Shown: positions 36,450 through 45,263 of the stretch, piece after piece
How positions within the stretch are numbered: position 1 is the first letter of the stretch
Layout: the number at the start of each line of letters is the position of its first letter
Assembly (NCBI RefSeq): GCF_009741925.1
Contig: NZ_WPCC01000003.1
Span: 84,850 to 148,849, forward strand
DNA length: 64,000 nucleotides
Direction: 5' to 3'
Source: Natronomonas sp. CBA1123
GTDB lineage: Archaea; Halobacteriota; Halobacteria; Halobacteriales; Haloarculaceae
Program-made: the position numbers and the translations under genes
Notes under the pieces: generated by a model
Databases searched by the model: none
What the model was told of the DNA's origin: nothing
The model's input: only the letters and a program-made list of their open reading frames with translations

Positions 36450-37199
36450 TCAGAGATAGACCCCGTCTGGGTCCAACTCCTCGCGGATGAGTTGTAGCGT
36501 ATCGTCGCTGGGGACCGGCGTCGTCGTGAGGTCGTCGGAAAACTGCAGCTCCCAGCCGGTCGCCTCTTGAACTGCCGAGCGCTCGACGCCCGGGTGTAGG
36601 GACTCGACGACCATCTCACCGTCCTCGAAGCCCATCACCGCCATATCAGTGATGACGGCTGCGGGGCCGCCACGGAGGCCGAGTTCCTCTCGCTCGCCGT
36701 CGCCGTCGAGGTATCCCGGCGAGGTGACGAAGTCGACCTTCTCGGGGAATCGGCGACGGTCGTGTGGCGTGACGACCAGTGTCCGCTCGACGTTGCTGGC
36801 TATCTCGCAAGCCCCACCGCTCCCTGGCAGGCGCACGTCGGGGTCCTCGTAGTCCCCAATCACTGTCGAGTTGATGTTGCCATGGCGGTCGATTTGTGCG
36901 CCGCCGAGGAATCCAGCGTCGAGCCGACCGGCCTGGAGGTAGTAGTTGAACCCGCCGTGGAGCGACTCGAGATTCATCGCACCGGAGACGAGCACCGGGT
37001 CGCCGATCGACAGCGGTAGCGACGAGGGGTTGGCGTCGATGACTCCTGACTCGTACACCATCGTCAGGTCCGGCGCGTGCGTACGCTTGGCGAGGTTACA
37101 GGCTAAGTTCGGGACGCCGATCCCGACGAGCACTGAGTCACCGTCCCGAAGGCGATTGGCTGCGGCGGTGACCATCAGCTCCGTGTCGGTATACTCCAT
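36450..37199 (-). CDS. Two-subunit (class I) CoA-transferase, beta subunit
   Basis: 249 aa from MEYTDTELMVTAAANRL. Its ATG overlaps the alpha stop by one base (TGATG), so the longer upstream frame is not used. Motifs: GDSVLVGIGVPNLACNLAKRTHAP and the catalytic-Glu segment TMVYESGVIDANP (Glu50), followed by SIGDPVLVSGAMNLESLHGGFNYYLQAGRLDAGFLGGAQIDRHGN. It resembles glutaconate/3-oxoadipate-type CoA-transferases. With the alpha subunit it transfers CoA from an acyl-CoA (often acetyl- or succinyl-CoA) to a carboxylate. The convergent TRAP genes end about 90 bp away. Confidence 0.88.
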   Translation of the reverse strand: MEYTDTELMVTAAANRLRDGDSVLVGIGVPNLACNLAKRTHAPDLTMVYESGVIDANPSSLPLSIGDPVLVSGAMNLESLHGGFNYYLQAGRLDAGFLGGAQIDRHGNINSTVIGDYEDPDVRLPGSGGACEIASNVERTLVVTPHDRRRFPEKVDFVTSPGYLDGDGEREELGLRGGPAAVITDMAVMGFEDGEMVVESLHPGVERSAVQEATGWELQFSDDLTTTPVPSDDTLQLIREELDPDGVYL

Positions 37200-38110
37200 C
37201 AGGATCCCCCCAGATCGACCGGCACGGAGTAGCTGTTTCCGGCCTGTAAATCGAGCAAACGGTCGCTCGACAGCTTCCGGATGTACTCCTCGCGGTCCGC
37301 GACGCCGTGGACGTACTCTTCCAGCCACGCTTCGGTATCTTCAACGGTTCGGGCGGTTTCGTCCCAGTTCAGATACGCCTCGTTATCGCGGTCGTAGTAC
37401 CCCTGCGCGTAGGAGGGATGTGAGCCGTACGGGCAGTTAACCACGTAGTCTACCTCGTCGCCGGTGACGAGCGTTCGGTTCGGGTCGCTACGGATGGTCG
37501 CCGTGTCGACGAGTTCCTCGACGCTGAGGATGACGGTATCAGCCGCGAGCGCCGCCTCCTTCTGCTCGCCGTGGATGCCCCAGAGGTGGCAGTTACCGTC
37601 CTCGTCGGCGCGTTGTGCCCGAACGACGGCCACGTCAGGCGTCAGTGGCGGGACGGCGTAGACCTCTTCGTCACCGAAGGGTGACTCGACGGGACGGATG
37701 TTGTCGTTGTGGTCCGGGAGGTCCGAGCCCGCGAAGGTCTTCAACGGGACGAACGGAAGATCGACCGCGCCGGCGTACAGACGAGTAGCCATTCCGAAGT
37801 GTGTGTACTCCTCCAATTCGATGGCGTTCGGAACGTCGTCCTCGGCCGCTCGCCGGAAGGCGTGGAGGCTTCCGACGCCCGGGTTACCGGCCCACGAAAA
37901 GACTACCTTCTCGACACAGCCGGCCGCTATCATTTGATCGTACACGAGGTCAGGAGTGGCCCGGCCTATCGTGAGGTTGCTGTACTCCTGTCGAATTATT
38001 TCGTGCCCGGCCGCGAACGGGATAAGGTGGGTAAACCCGGCCAGATACACGCTGTCGCCGTCGTCGATGGCCGAAGAAACGGCCTCGGACATGGATGTGA
38101 CGCTGCTCAT
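37199..38110 (-). CDS. Two-subunit (class I) CoA-transferase, alpha subunit
   Basis: 303 aa. Opens MSSVTSMSEAVSSAIDDGDSVYLAGFTHLIPFAAGHEIIRQ, the glycine-rich CoA-transferase alpha N-terminus, then TIGRATPDLVYDQMIAAGCVEKVVFSWAGN and DVAVVRAQRADEDGNCHLWGI. A C-terminal extension of about 60 residues (YYDRDNEAYLNWDETARTVED) is as in glutaconate CoA-transferase-like subunits. Operon with the beta subunit through a 1-bp overlap. It provides a second route for CoA activation or salvage in this block. Substrate not readable from sequence. Confidence 0.88.
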   Translation of the reverse strand: MSSVTSMSEAVSSAIDDGDSVYLAGFTHLIPFAAGHEIIRQEYSNLTIGRATPDLVYDQMIAAGCVEKVVFSWAGNPGVGSLHAFRRAAEDDVPNAIELEEYTHFGMATRLYAGAVDLPFVPLKTFAGSDLPDHNDNIRPVESPFGDEEVYAVPPLTPDVAVVRAQRADEDGNCHLWGIHGEQKEAALAADTVILSVEELVDTATIRSDPNRTLVTGDEVDYVVNCPYGSHPSYAQGYYDRDNEAYLNWDETARTVEDTEAWLEEYVHGVADREEYIRKLSSDRLLDLQAGNSYSVPVDLGGS

Positions 38111-38499
38111 GATGCTCGTGGCTCGTGTTCGCTCTAACTCGCCGCCCCGAGTTAAAACCCCACGCCGACCGTTATTGACCGTTCCGTGGCCGATTCGGCG
38201 ATACGATTCACCGGGGTTCGACTCCTCGACGAGGTGGTCTCAGGGAACGAACCCTCGGACGGTCATTCGTGACGTCGGACACGGTCAAAGACACTCTCCT
38301 CGGCTCCAGATACACTCGGACCGCAGAGTAGTTGAGACTGGCTATCTCAATGCATATGAATCGTAGAACGAGGCGTTTTCGACCTCCATCGAACTGGTAG
38401 TCGCGTCCTCTTAATCGACGGGCGACTCCTCAGACCTTATTATATAAAATTTTCACAACCTGAAACGCTTACGTACTCATGCGTATTACGTTACGAATA
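38111..38499. other. 389-bp gap without a recognisable gene
   Basis: Lies between the CoA-transferase alpha start and the acyl-CoA synthetase remnant. Short frames only. An AT-rich patch at 38435-38460 may be promoter or old insertion scar; nothing further can be supported. Confidence 0.4.
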
Positions 38500-38911
38500 C
38501 GCACTATTGGGTACTGCTCGAACAGACGATTGACGCGCTCAACGTCGCCGGCCGCAAAGTCGGCCCCGCCGAGATGGAAGGTGCTGCGATGGAACACGAG
38601 GCTGTCAATCAGGCCGCTGCCGTCGGCGCTCCCGACGACATCACCGGCACCGCCGTCGTCCTGTACGTAGTCGTCGAGGGAGGCTACGAGAAAAGCGACG
38701 AGTTACGCGAGGAGGTCCGTTCGAAGGTCGGCGAGGAACACGGCAAACCGTTCGGGCCGCAGGAGGTGCTGTTCGTCGACGAGTTCCCCAAAACTCAGTC
38801 GGGAAAATCATCCGACGGGCCGTCGAGGCGACCTACACCGGCGAAAGTCTAGGCGATATGTCCTCCATCGAGAATCCCGACGTACTCGACGAACTCGAAG
38901 ACGCTCGGTAG
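38500..38911 (+). pseudogene. Acetyl/acyl-CoA synthetase, C-terminal remnant
   Basis: In frame from about 38500: LNVAGRKVGPAEMEGAAMEHE, DDITGTAVVLYVVVEGGYEKS, FGPQEVLFVDEFPKTQSGK. One missing G near 38808 then shifts frame; the ending IIRRAVEATYTGESLGDMSS and LDELEDAR can be read in the next frame up to the stop at 38911. This is the last ~135 residues of an acetyl-CoA synthetase-like enzyme (the hinge is NVAGRK, the catalytic lysine SGK). The segment just upstream (YWVLLEQTIDA) looks like a mutated version of the preceding motif, and no N-terminal three quarters exist here. A truncated, decayed gene left by rearrangement. Confidence 0.8.
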
Positions 38912-38998
38912 CGTTATCGCGAGCTGATGCCGTGACGATGTCGAAACGCGGCGACCGGGGACAGACGGTGAGATGCCGGTAGTGGGTGTCGATAGGCA

Positions 38999-39439
38999 TC
39001 AGTCGGCTGGCGCAGGGACAGTAACGACTGGACACGCTACGGAGAGCAGGACGTCCTGTGCGGTCGACCCGAAGAGGGCCTTCCCCGTCGGACTCCGTTT
39101 TCGGAACCCCATCACGACGATGTCGGTGTCGAGCTCGTCCACCGCTTCGAGGATCTTCGCCGACGGACTGCCGTCTTCGACGACGGTATCGACCTCGACA
39201 CCGTGTTCGGTTGCGAGGTCGGTGGCTTCGTCGAGAAGGGATCGGGCAGCCTCGCGTTCGGCGGCGTACCAACCTTCCTCGCGGCCGCGGCCCCCGCGAA
39301 CGAGACTGGTCTTCTTTTCCGTGTACTCGATGACGGTAAGCAGCGTGATGTCGGCGTCGGCATAGTGCGTGACGGCGTGTTCGACTGCAGCCATCGCCTG
39401 CGGCGAGTCGTCGACCGGCACTAGTATCTGGAGCGTCAT
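38999..39439 (-). CDS. Universal stress protein, UspA family
   Basis: 146 aa with one Usp domain: MTLQILVPVDDSPQAMAAVEHAV at the N-terminus and IVVMGFRKRSPTGKALFGSTAQDVLL near the end, the nucleotide-binding loop. Starts 3 bp after the DUF59 stop, so it is the third gene of a tight amidohydrolase-DUF59-UspA operon. Counterpart of the protein at 3381 in the other block, though that one neighbours the TRAP genes. Likely ATP-binding and regulatory; exact role unknown. Confidence 0.88.
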   Translation of the reverse strand: MTLQILVPVDDSPQAMAAVEHAVTHYADADITLLTVIEYTEKKTSLVRGGRGREEGWYAAEREAARSLLDEATDLATEHGVEVDTVVEDGSPSAKILEAVDELDTDIVVMGFRKRSPTGKALFGSTAQDVLLSVACPVVTVPAPAD

Positions 39440-39442
39440 GGC

Positions 39443-39892
39443 TCAGTCGGACCGTTCGGCGTAGGGGGTGATGTCGGCGGCTTCGATGCGCTCATCGAAT
39501 CGCTCGCGGCGTTCGGCCCGCTGCTGTTCGGACATCCGTTCGGCGGTCCACACCTTCCCGCTGGTCACCTGGTGGACGTCGGCCGACTCGATACCGTCGA
39601 GGGATTCGACCCGCTCGCGGATTTCGTCGGTTATATCGATGACGTACATGCACCGCTGTGAGGTCAGCAGGATGTCGATGCGTGCCTCGCTGGCCGCCTC
39701 GTCGACCGTGATGTCATCGACGAGTCCGAGGTCGACGATGTCGATGGGGTGATCGCTCATGCAGCTACATGGATCCAGTACCTCTCGGAGTTGGGCCTTG
39801 ACGGCCGTCGCGAGGTCATTATCGAACTCGGTATCGGGGGTGACGTGGCCGAGGTCGGCCTCGGGGTCCGTGTCTGTGTCGTAGATGCTCAT
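39443..39892 (-). CDS. DUF59/MIP18-family metal-sulfur cluster assembly factor with DPCSC motif
   Basis: 149 aa from MSIYDTDTDPEADLG. This start is 2 bp after the amidohydrolase stop and is preferred to one ten codons upstream. The core has LREVLDPCSCMSDHPIDIVDLGLVDDI (Cys42, Cys44), QRCMYVIDITDEIRERV with the conserved DUF59 Cys, and KVWTAERMSEQQRAE. The copy at 9528-9887 shares DPCSC, the IV-LGLV-I strand and the W..ER(M/L)SE tail, but has a shorter N-terminus. The acidic 25-residue extension here is unique. Expected to deliver or hold Fe-S or another metal for a pathway enzyme; the amidohydrolase is the first suspect. Confidence 0.83.
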   Translation of the reverse strand: MSIYDTDTDPEADLGHVTPDTEFDNDLATAVKAQLREVLDPCSCMSDHPIDIVDLGLVDDITVDEAASEARIDILLTSQRCMYVIDITDEIRERVESLDGIESADVHQVTSGKVWTAERMSEQQRAERRERFDERIEAADITPYAERSD

Positions 39893-39894
39893 GG

Positions 39895-40971
39895 TTATGC
39901 AGGTGTGTCGTAGGTCGACCACGGTTCGGCCGGGAACTCACCCGTCTCCTTGCGTTCTTGGCGTAACTGGTCCCACTTGTCGCCCTCGATGTCCTTCTTG
40001 ACCTGCTCGGGGTCCTTGTCGAGGAGCCGAAGGGCGTTCTTTCCGAGGACTTTCTCCTTGATCTCGTCGGTGAGTTCGGGGTAGTCGTTTCCGGCGCGCA
40101 TGTCCTCCGGAATCTCGAAGTCCCAGAACGATTCGATGGCCGCCTGCGGGTGCAGTGCGGTCGACCCGCCGGAGAAGACGATGCGGTCCGGCCCGGCCCA
40201 GTACAGCATCTCACCCAGCGAGCGGGCGAACTTCCTGGGGCGTGAGCAGGCCATGTGGATGGTGTTCTCGAGGTTCGCGTAGACGTTCTCGTGGCTCGCC
40301 ATCGCGAACACGGTCTCTTCGAGGAACGAGAAGCCGGCGTGGATGACCTCGAAGTTGAGCTCGGGGAAGGCGTTGGCGGCGTCCTCGACGTCGCCCATCC
40401 GGAAGTACCGGACGGGAGCGGTCGCGAATGGAATGAACTTGTGGATTCCGACGGAGGTTACGTCGAGGTCGGCGGCCTTCTCCAGTACCGGACGGACACA
40501 GTCCTCGTTCAACTGCAGTGAGAGGTCCTGGCCGTTCTGGTAGCGGGCGGGATAGAGCTTGATTCCCTCGACGTCCTTCTCCTTGACGTAGTACTCGACC
40601 TGCTCGACCGCGTCGTCGTCGAGCGGGTTGATGTCGACGTACATCGAAACGCGGTCGGGATTGCGGTCACGCAGTTCGAACCCCTTGTCGCGGGCGACCA
40701 GGCCATCGTGGAAGTAGTCGTCGAGTGGTAGAGAGTGATAGTTCGTATAATCGACCTGACTCTCGAGGAACAGTAGCCGCTCGAGTTCCTCGACCGAGTG
40801 GTCGCGGAAAAAGACTTCTTTGGGATGGACGTACTCCTCGGGTTGCAGTTGCTCGCCCAGCTCGAACGTTTCCCTGTCCCAGCGCTCGGCGTGTGGGTGT
40901 TTCCGGTTCTCCTCCGTATGGTTGAAACAGTGTGAAACTGAATCAACGACTAGTGCGCCACTCTCTAACAT
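39895..40971 (-). CDS. Divergent amidohydrolase-2 family TIM-barrel protein
   Basis: 358 aa from MLESGALVVDSVSHCFNHTEEN. The frame extends far upstream but only as antisense of the aldehyde dehydrogenase gene, so this ATG is chosen. It aligns end to end with the protein at 9889-11001: LFLESQVDYTNYHSLPLDDYFHDGL, VEGIKLYPARYQNGQ, TSVGIHKFIPFATAPV, LNFEVIHAGFSFLEE, GGSTALHPQAAIESFWDFEIPEDM, YPELTDEIKEKVLGKNALRLL. As in that copy, the N-terminal HxH and the strand-8 Asp of canonical amidohydrolase-2 enzymes are not evident. First gene of the amidohydrolase-DUF59-UspA operon. Reaction unknown; possibly decarboxylation or ring hydrolysis. Confidence 0.82.
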   Translation of the reverse strand: MLESGALVVDSVSHCFNHTEENRKHPHAERWDRETFELGEQLQPEEYVHPKEVFFRDHSVEELERLLFLESQVDYTNYHSLPLDDYFHDGLVARDKGFELRDRNPDRVSMYVDINPLDDDAVEQVEYYVKEKDVEGIKLYPARYQNGQDLSLQLNEDCVRPVLEKAADLDVTSVGIHKFIPFATAPVRYFRMGDVEDAANAFPELNFEVIHAGFSFLEETVFAMASHENVYANLENTIHMACSRPRKFARSLGEMLYWAGPDRIVFSGGSTALHPQAAIESFWDFEIPEDMRAGNDYPELTDEIKEKVLGKNALRLLDKDPEQVKKDIEGDKWDQLRQERKETGEFPAEPWSTYDTPA

Positions 40972-41101
40972 AGCATCGTATGGTTTCTCTGAGTGGGTAA
41001 TAAATCTTCGGATGGGTCTCGTTCCGTTTCCGGCCCGCGATTGGTCGGATACATCGACGCACAAGCTATTTGTCGAGATAGTGTGTTCGATTCGAACGCC
41101 G

Positions 41102-42559
41102 ATGTCCGAGAACGCAGACACTGCGAGTAGCGACCAGTACGACCTGTGGATCGACGGGGCCGAGCGACCGTCCGGACGCGAGGAGCGGCTGACGATTGTC
41201 GACCCCGCGACCGAATCAGAACTCGCCGCAGTCGCGATGGCGACGGCCGACGACGTTGACAACGCCGTCGAGTCCGCCCGTGAAGCCTTCGAGTCGTGGC
41301 ACCGTCGCCCGCCGAAGGACCGGACCCGCGTGTTGACGGCTATCGCGAACGCCATCCGCGAGGACAAGGACCGACTCGCCCGAATCGAAACGCTCGAAAA
41401 CGGCAAACCGTTCGAGGAGTCCAGCGGACAGGTCGAGCGCTGTGCCCGCCACTTCGAGTACTACGCAGGCGTCACCGACAAGGTACAGGGCGAATCGATT
41501 CCGCTTTCCGAGGAGTACGTCGACTACACAGTCCGAGAACCGCTCGGGGTCACCGGCCACATCGTGCCTTGGAACACGCCGATATACCTCTTCGCGCGCA
41601 GCGTCGCCCCGGCACTCGCGGCCGGCAACGCCGCCGTCGTCAAACCCGCCGAAGAGACGCCGCTCGGCGCGCTCGAAGTGGCTCGAATCGCGACCGAGGC
41701 CGGCTTGCCCGACGGGCTCATCAACGTGGTTCCGGGCGACGGTGACGAGGCCGGAGCCGCACTCACCGGTCATCCGGACGTGAACAGCATCACCTTCACC
41801 GGTTCGGGACCGACTGGGACGGCGGTCGCGAAAAAGGCCGTCGAGAACGTCACCGAGACGCATCTCGAACTCGGCGGGAAGAGCCCCAACGTCGTCTTCG
41901 CTGACGCCGACTGGGACGCGGCCATCGAGGGGGTACTGACGGGTATCTTCACGAACGCCGGGCAGGTCTGCTCGGCCGGGTCCCGGCTGCTCGTCCAGGA
42001 AGATATCCACGAGTCGTTCGTCGCCGAACTAATCGAGCGGACGGAGTCGCTCGACGTGGGTCCCGGTATCGAGGACAGCGATATGGGGCCACTCGTCTCC
42101 GAGGACCATCTGGAGAAGGTCACGAGCTACCTCGAGATCGGTCGGGAAGAGGTCGGCGCCCCCGTGACCGGTGGGAACCGGATCGACCGGGACGGCTACT
42201 TCGTCGAACCGACGATCTTCGATGACGTGCCGATGGACACACGCATCGCCCAGGAGGAAATCTTCGGCCCCGTCCTGACGGTCACGACCTTCGCCGACGA
42301 GGACGAGGCCATCGAACTCGCCAACGACACCGACTACGGCCTCGCGGCCGGCGTCTACACCGAGAACGGCGGGCGTGCCCATCGCTTCGCTCGCGAGGTC
42401 GACGCCGGTCAGATATACATCAACGAGTACTACGCGGGCGGCAACGAAACGCCGTTCGGTGGCTTCAAACAGAGCGGTATCGGCCGCGAGAACGGCATTC
42501 AGGCTATCGACAACTACACGCAGATCAAAAACGTCTGTGCGAACGTTGCCCGGCGCTAA
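41102..42559 (+). CDS. NAD(P)-dependent aldehyde dehydrogenase
   Basis: 485 aa from MSENADTASSDQYDLWIDGAERPSG; upstream open codons are antisense to the amidohydrolase. Motifs: PWNTPIYLFARSVAPALAAGNAAVVKPAEETP, FTGSGPTGTAVAKKA, the general-base LELGGKSPN and catalytic Cys290 in NAGQVCSAGSR, then QEEIFGPVLTV and a C-terminal GGFKQSGIGRENG. Oxidises an aldehyde to its acid. Divergent from the amidohydrolase operon by 130 bp and followed at 67 bp by an SDR gene, so an alcohol-aldehyde-acid sequence is plausible. Substrate unknown. Confidence 0.93.
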   Translation: MSENADTASSDQYDLWIDGAERPSGREERLTIVDPATESELAAVAMATADDVDNAVESAREAFESWHRRPPKDRTRVLTAIANAIREDKDRLARIETLENGKPFEESSGQVERCARHFEYYAGVTDKVQGESIPLSEEYVDYTVREPLGVTGHIVPWNTPIYLFARSVAPALAAGNAAVVKPAEETPLGALEVARIATEAGLPDGLINVVPGDGDEAGAALTGHPDVNSITFTGSGPTGTAVAKKAVENVTETHLELGGKSPNVVFADADWDAAIEGVLTGIFTNAGQVCSAGSRLLVQEDIHESFVAELIERTESLDVGPGIEDSDMGPLVSEDHLEKVTSYLEIGREEVGAPVTGGNRIDRDGYFVEPTIFDDVPMDTRIAQEEIFGPVLTVTTFADEDEAIELANDTDYGLAAGVYTENGGRAHRFAREVDAGQIYINEYYAGGNETPFGGFKQSGIGRENGIQAIDNYTQIKNVCANVARR

Positions 42560-42626
42560 CTGCCAGCACTCTCTGTCGCCCGGTCGAGCGGCAACCTTTA
42601 TGTGTGGAAAGTTACCACGCAGTATC

Positions 42627-43382
42627 ATGGCAGGAAAATTGAGCGGTAAGGCTGCGCTAGTAACGGGGGCGTCCTCGGGGAACGGTCGTGCCATCGCGCG
42701 GCTGTTCGCTGAGGAAGGGGCGAGTGTCACGGTCGCGGACATCCGCGACGACCCGCGGATGGGCGGCGAGCCGACCCACGAACTCATCACGGCGGCAGGT
42801 GGCGAGGCACAGTACGTCGAGTGCGACGTCAGTTCCGCCTCGGACCTACGGGCCGCCGTCTCAGCGACCGTCGACGCCTACGGTTCGCTGGACATCATGA
42901 TCAACAACGCTGGCGTCGAACGACAACGCCCCATCGAGGAGGTAGACGAAGACGACTACGACTGGCTGATGGACATCAACCTCAAGGGCGTCTACTTCGG
43001 GAGTCAGGCCGCTATCCAGCAGATGCTCGACCAAGACGGCGGGGGTGTCATTATCAACATGTCGTCCATCGCTGGCATCCGCGGCCTGGACGAGTCCTCG
43101 TTGTACTGTACGTCGAAAGGTGGCGTAACGAACCTTACACGGGAGTTAGCCGTCGAGCACGGCGAGAACGACATCCGCGTCAATGCACTGAACCCCGGCT
43201 TTATCGAGACTGCGATGACGATGGAGGACGGCGAAACCGCCGGCGGCATCTTGGAGCAGACACCGCTGGGACGGGCCGGCCAGCCCGAAGAGGTCGCCGA
43301 CGCGGCGCTGTTTCTCGCCAGCGACCAGTCGTCCTTCGTTACCGGTCACAACCTCGTGATGGACGGCGGTTTCACGGCGTAA
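42627..43382 (+). CDS. Short-chain dehydrogenase/reductase
   Basis: 251 aa from MAGKLSGKAALVTGASSGNG. The coenzyme motif TGASSGNG has Asn where Ile is usual (TGxxxGIG). NNAGVERQRP, the catalytic Ser/YxxxK in SSIAG...SSLYCTSKGGVTN, and ALNPGFIETAMT complete a classical SDR. NAD(P)-dependent oxidoreductase of a hydroxyl or keto group, for instance a 3-hydroxyacyl substrate. A CTTTATG element near 42596-42602 is centred about 28 bp before the ATG, so it is probably a separate leaderless transcript. Substrate unknown. Confidence 0.9.
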   Translation: MAGKLSGKAALVTGASSGNGRAIARLFAEEGASVTVADIRDDPRMGGEPTHELITAAGGEAQYVECDVSSASDLRAAVSATVDAYGSLDIMINNAGVERQRPIEEVDEDDYDWLMDINLKGVYFGSQAAIQQMLDQDGGGVIINMSSIAGIRGLDESSLYCTSKGGVTNLTRELAVEHGENDIRVNALNPGFIETAMTMEDGETAGGILEQTPLGRAGQPEEVADAALFLASDQSSFVTGHNLVMDGGFTA

Positions 43383-43461
43383 CCGAGACGTACGGGCGTT
43401 TTTCGACACTCGGTCTTGCTAGTGAGAACGCTTAATGTGGACCAAGACGATACCGAATCGT

Positions 43462-45141
43462 ATGCTGCACGTAAAAGGACCACTCCTGACCGTAGACGTG
43501 GGTGCGCACGACACCCGGACGACGGACATCGCTGACGTGCTGGAATCGTTCATCGGTGGCCGTGGCGTCGCCACACGACTCGCCCACGAGCGGATTCCGT
43601 TCGATGCCGACCCCCTGGGTCACGAGAACAGCCTGTTTTTCACCACCGGCCCGATGCAGACCTCGAACATGAGCTTTACCGGCCGAACCAACTGCACCGG
43701 CGTCTCGCCGCTGACCGGTGGCCTGCTCTCCTCGAACGCCGGCGGGTTCATATCACGAAACGTCGCCGATACGGGATACGGTGCCGTCGAAATCACCGGG
43801 GAGAGCGACGAGTTGGTGGCTCTCCACGTGAGCGACGAGGGCGTCGAATTCGAGGCCGTCCCCGAATTGGACGGTGCGACGGTCCCTGAGGTCACCGAGT
43901 ATATGGCCGACGAACACGGCTTGAGCGAGGAACACACGGCCTGTATCGGGCCGGCCGGCGAGAATCTCGTTCGATTCGCTTCGATCATGACCACCGAGAG
44001 CCGCGCGTTCGGACGCGGGGGTCTCGGTGCGGTACTGGGCGCGAAGAACGTCAAAGCGATTACCTTCGAGGGAGACTCCCGTCGAACGAGCGATATCGAT
44101 TCGATTCAGATGGATATCCACCGCGAGGCAGCGACGAGCGATAGCCTGATGAAAGAACAGGGAACGACCAACGTCACCGACCTCGCCAATCAGGTCAAGG
44201 CGCTCCCGACCCGGTACTTCTCGGAGCTGTCCTACGAAGGCGTCGAGGGAATCAACGGCGAAGCTGTCGGGTCGAAGAAGTACAAGAAAGGAACCTGTTC
44301 GTCGTGTGCGTTCGCCTGTAAACTCCCGACGAGAGACGAAGAGCGTGGAATCGAGACCGAGGGGCCGGAGTACGAGACGGTGATGGCCTTCGGCTCGAAC
44401 TGCGATGTCGACGACGTCGTCGACGTGATGCAGTCAAACGAGTTGTGTGACCGCTACGGGATGGACACTATCTCCTGTGGCAACGCCGTTGCCGCCTACC
44501 TCGCAGCGAACGACGAGTTCGGGAACACCGAACTAATCTTCGAGACCGTCGAGAAGATTGCCCATCGCGAAGGAGAGGGCGATCTCCTCGCCGAAGGCAT
44601 CGACCGCTTCCACGACGAGCTGGGCGTCGACAACTGGACCGTTAAGGGCCTGTCGTTCGCGGCGCACGACGGTCGGAAGCTCCACGGGCAGGGATTGTCC
44701 TACGCCGTGGCCACGCGCGGTGCCGACCACATGTTCACCACCATGTACACCTGGGAGTACCCCCTCGTCCCGAACGACGAAGCCCTCCCACAGAGTGGCC
44801 TCGACGGGAAGCCCGAGTTCGTCATCGAGCAGGAGAACGCCCGTGCCATGGAGGACTGTGGTATCGTCTGTCGATTCGCCCGGTCGTTCATGACGCCCGA
44901 GCGGTTCGAGGCGCTGTTCGATGAGGAGTACGGGACGCTGCTCTCGGTCGGTGAACGGGTCGTCGAACTGGAGCGACATTTCAACAACCAGCGCGGTATC
45001 GATCGTGCTGATGATACCCTTCCGTACGAGCTTCCGGGATTCGAAGCCGCACTCGAGGAGTACTACGCCCAGCGTGACTGGAACGAAGACGGAACCGTCC
45101 CGGACGCCGTGGTCGACGACGACCCGGTATCGGCGGACTGA
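43462..45141 (+). CDS. Tungsten-type aldehyde:ferredoxin oxidoreductase
   Basis: 559 aa from MLHVKGPLLTVDVGAHDTRTTD; an earlier ATG at 43435 is possible. AOR hallmarks: ESFIGGRGVATRLAHERIPF, FTTGPMQTSNMSFTGRTN, GVSPLTGGLLSSNAGG, AFGRGGLGAVLGAKNVKAITFEG, EGPEYETVMAFGSNC. The [4Fe-4S] ligands are Cys279, Cys282, Cys286 and, by spacing, Cys470 in EDCGIVCRF. Binds a tungsto- or molybdo-bispterin cofactor and oxidises aldehydes with ferredoxin as acceptor (or reduces acids). It stands near an NAD-linked aldehyde dehydrogenase, so two aldehyde-oxidising systems with different electron acceptors sit side by side. No ferredoxin gene is adjacent. Confidence 0.92.
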   Translation: MLHVKGPLLTVDVGAHDTRTTDIADVLESFIGGRGVATRLAHERIPFDADPLGHENSLFFTTGPMQTSNMSFTGRTNCTGVSPLTGGLLSSNAGGFISRNVADTGYGAVEITGESDELVALHVSDEGVEFEAVPELDGATVPEVTEYMADEHGLSEEHTACIGPAGENLVRFASIMTTESRAFGRGGLGAVLGAKNVKAITFEGDSRRTSDIDSIQMDIHREAATSDSLMKEQGTTNVTDLANQVKALPTRYFSELSYEGVEGINGEAVGSKKYKKGTCSSCAFACKLPTRDEERGIETEGPEYETVMAFGSNCDVDDVVDVMQSNELCDRYGMDTISCGNAVAAYLAANDEFGNTELIFETVEKIAHREGEGDLLAEGIDRFHDELGVDNWTVKGLSFAAHDGRKLHGQGLSYAVATRGADHMFTTMYTWEYPLVPNDEALPQSGLDGKPEFVIEQENARAMEDCGIVCRFARSFMTPERFEALFDEEYGTLLSVGERVVELERHFNNQRGIDRADDTLPYELPGFEAALEEYYAQRDWNEDGTVPDAVVDDDPVSAD

Positions 45142-45263
45142 CGGCAACGCTCTACGGACGTTCGTTTCTGCGGTTGCTGCCTGCGTCGAAGAAATCTATG
45201 GTTGCTGCGTACGTCAAAGAAGTATTCCCGTAGGACAGACGGTTGGGGTGTGTTCGTACCCCG

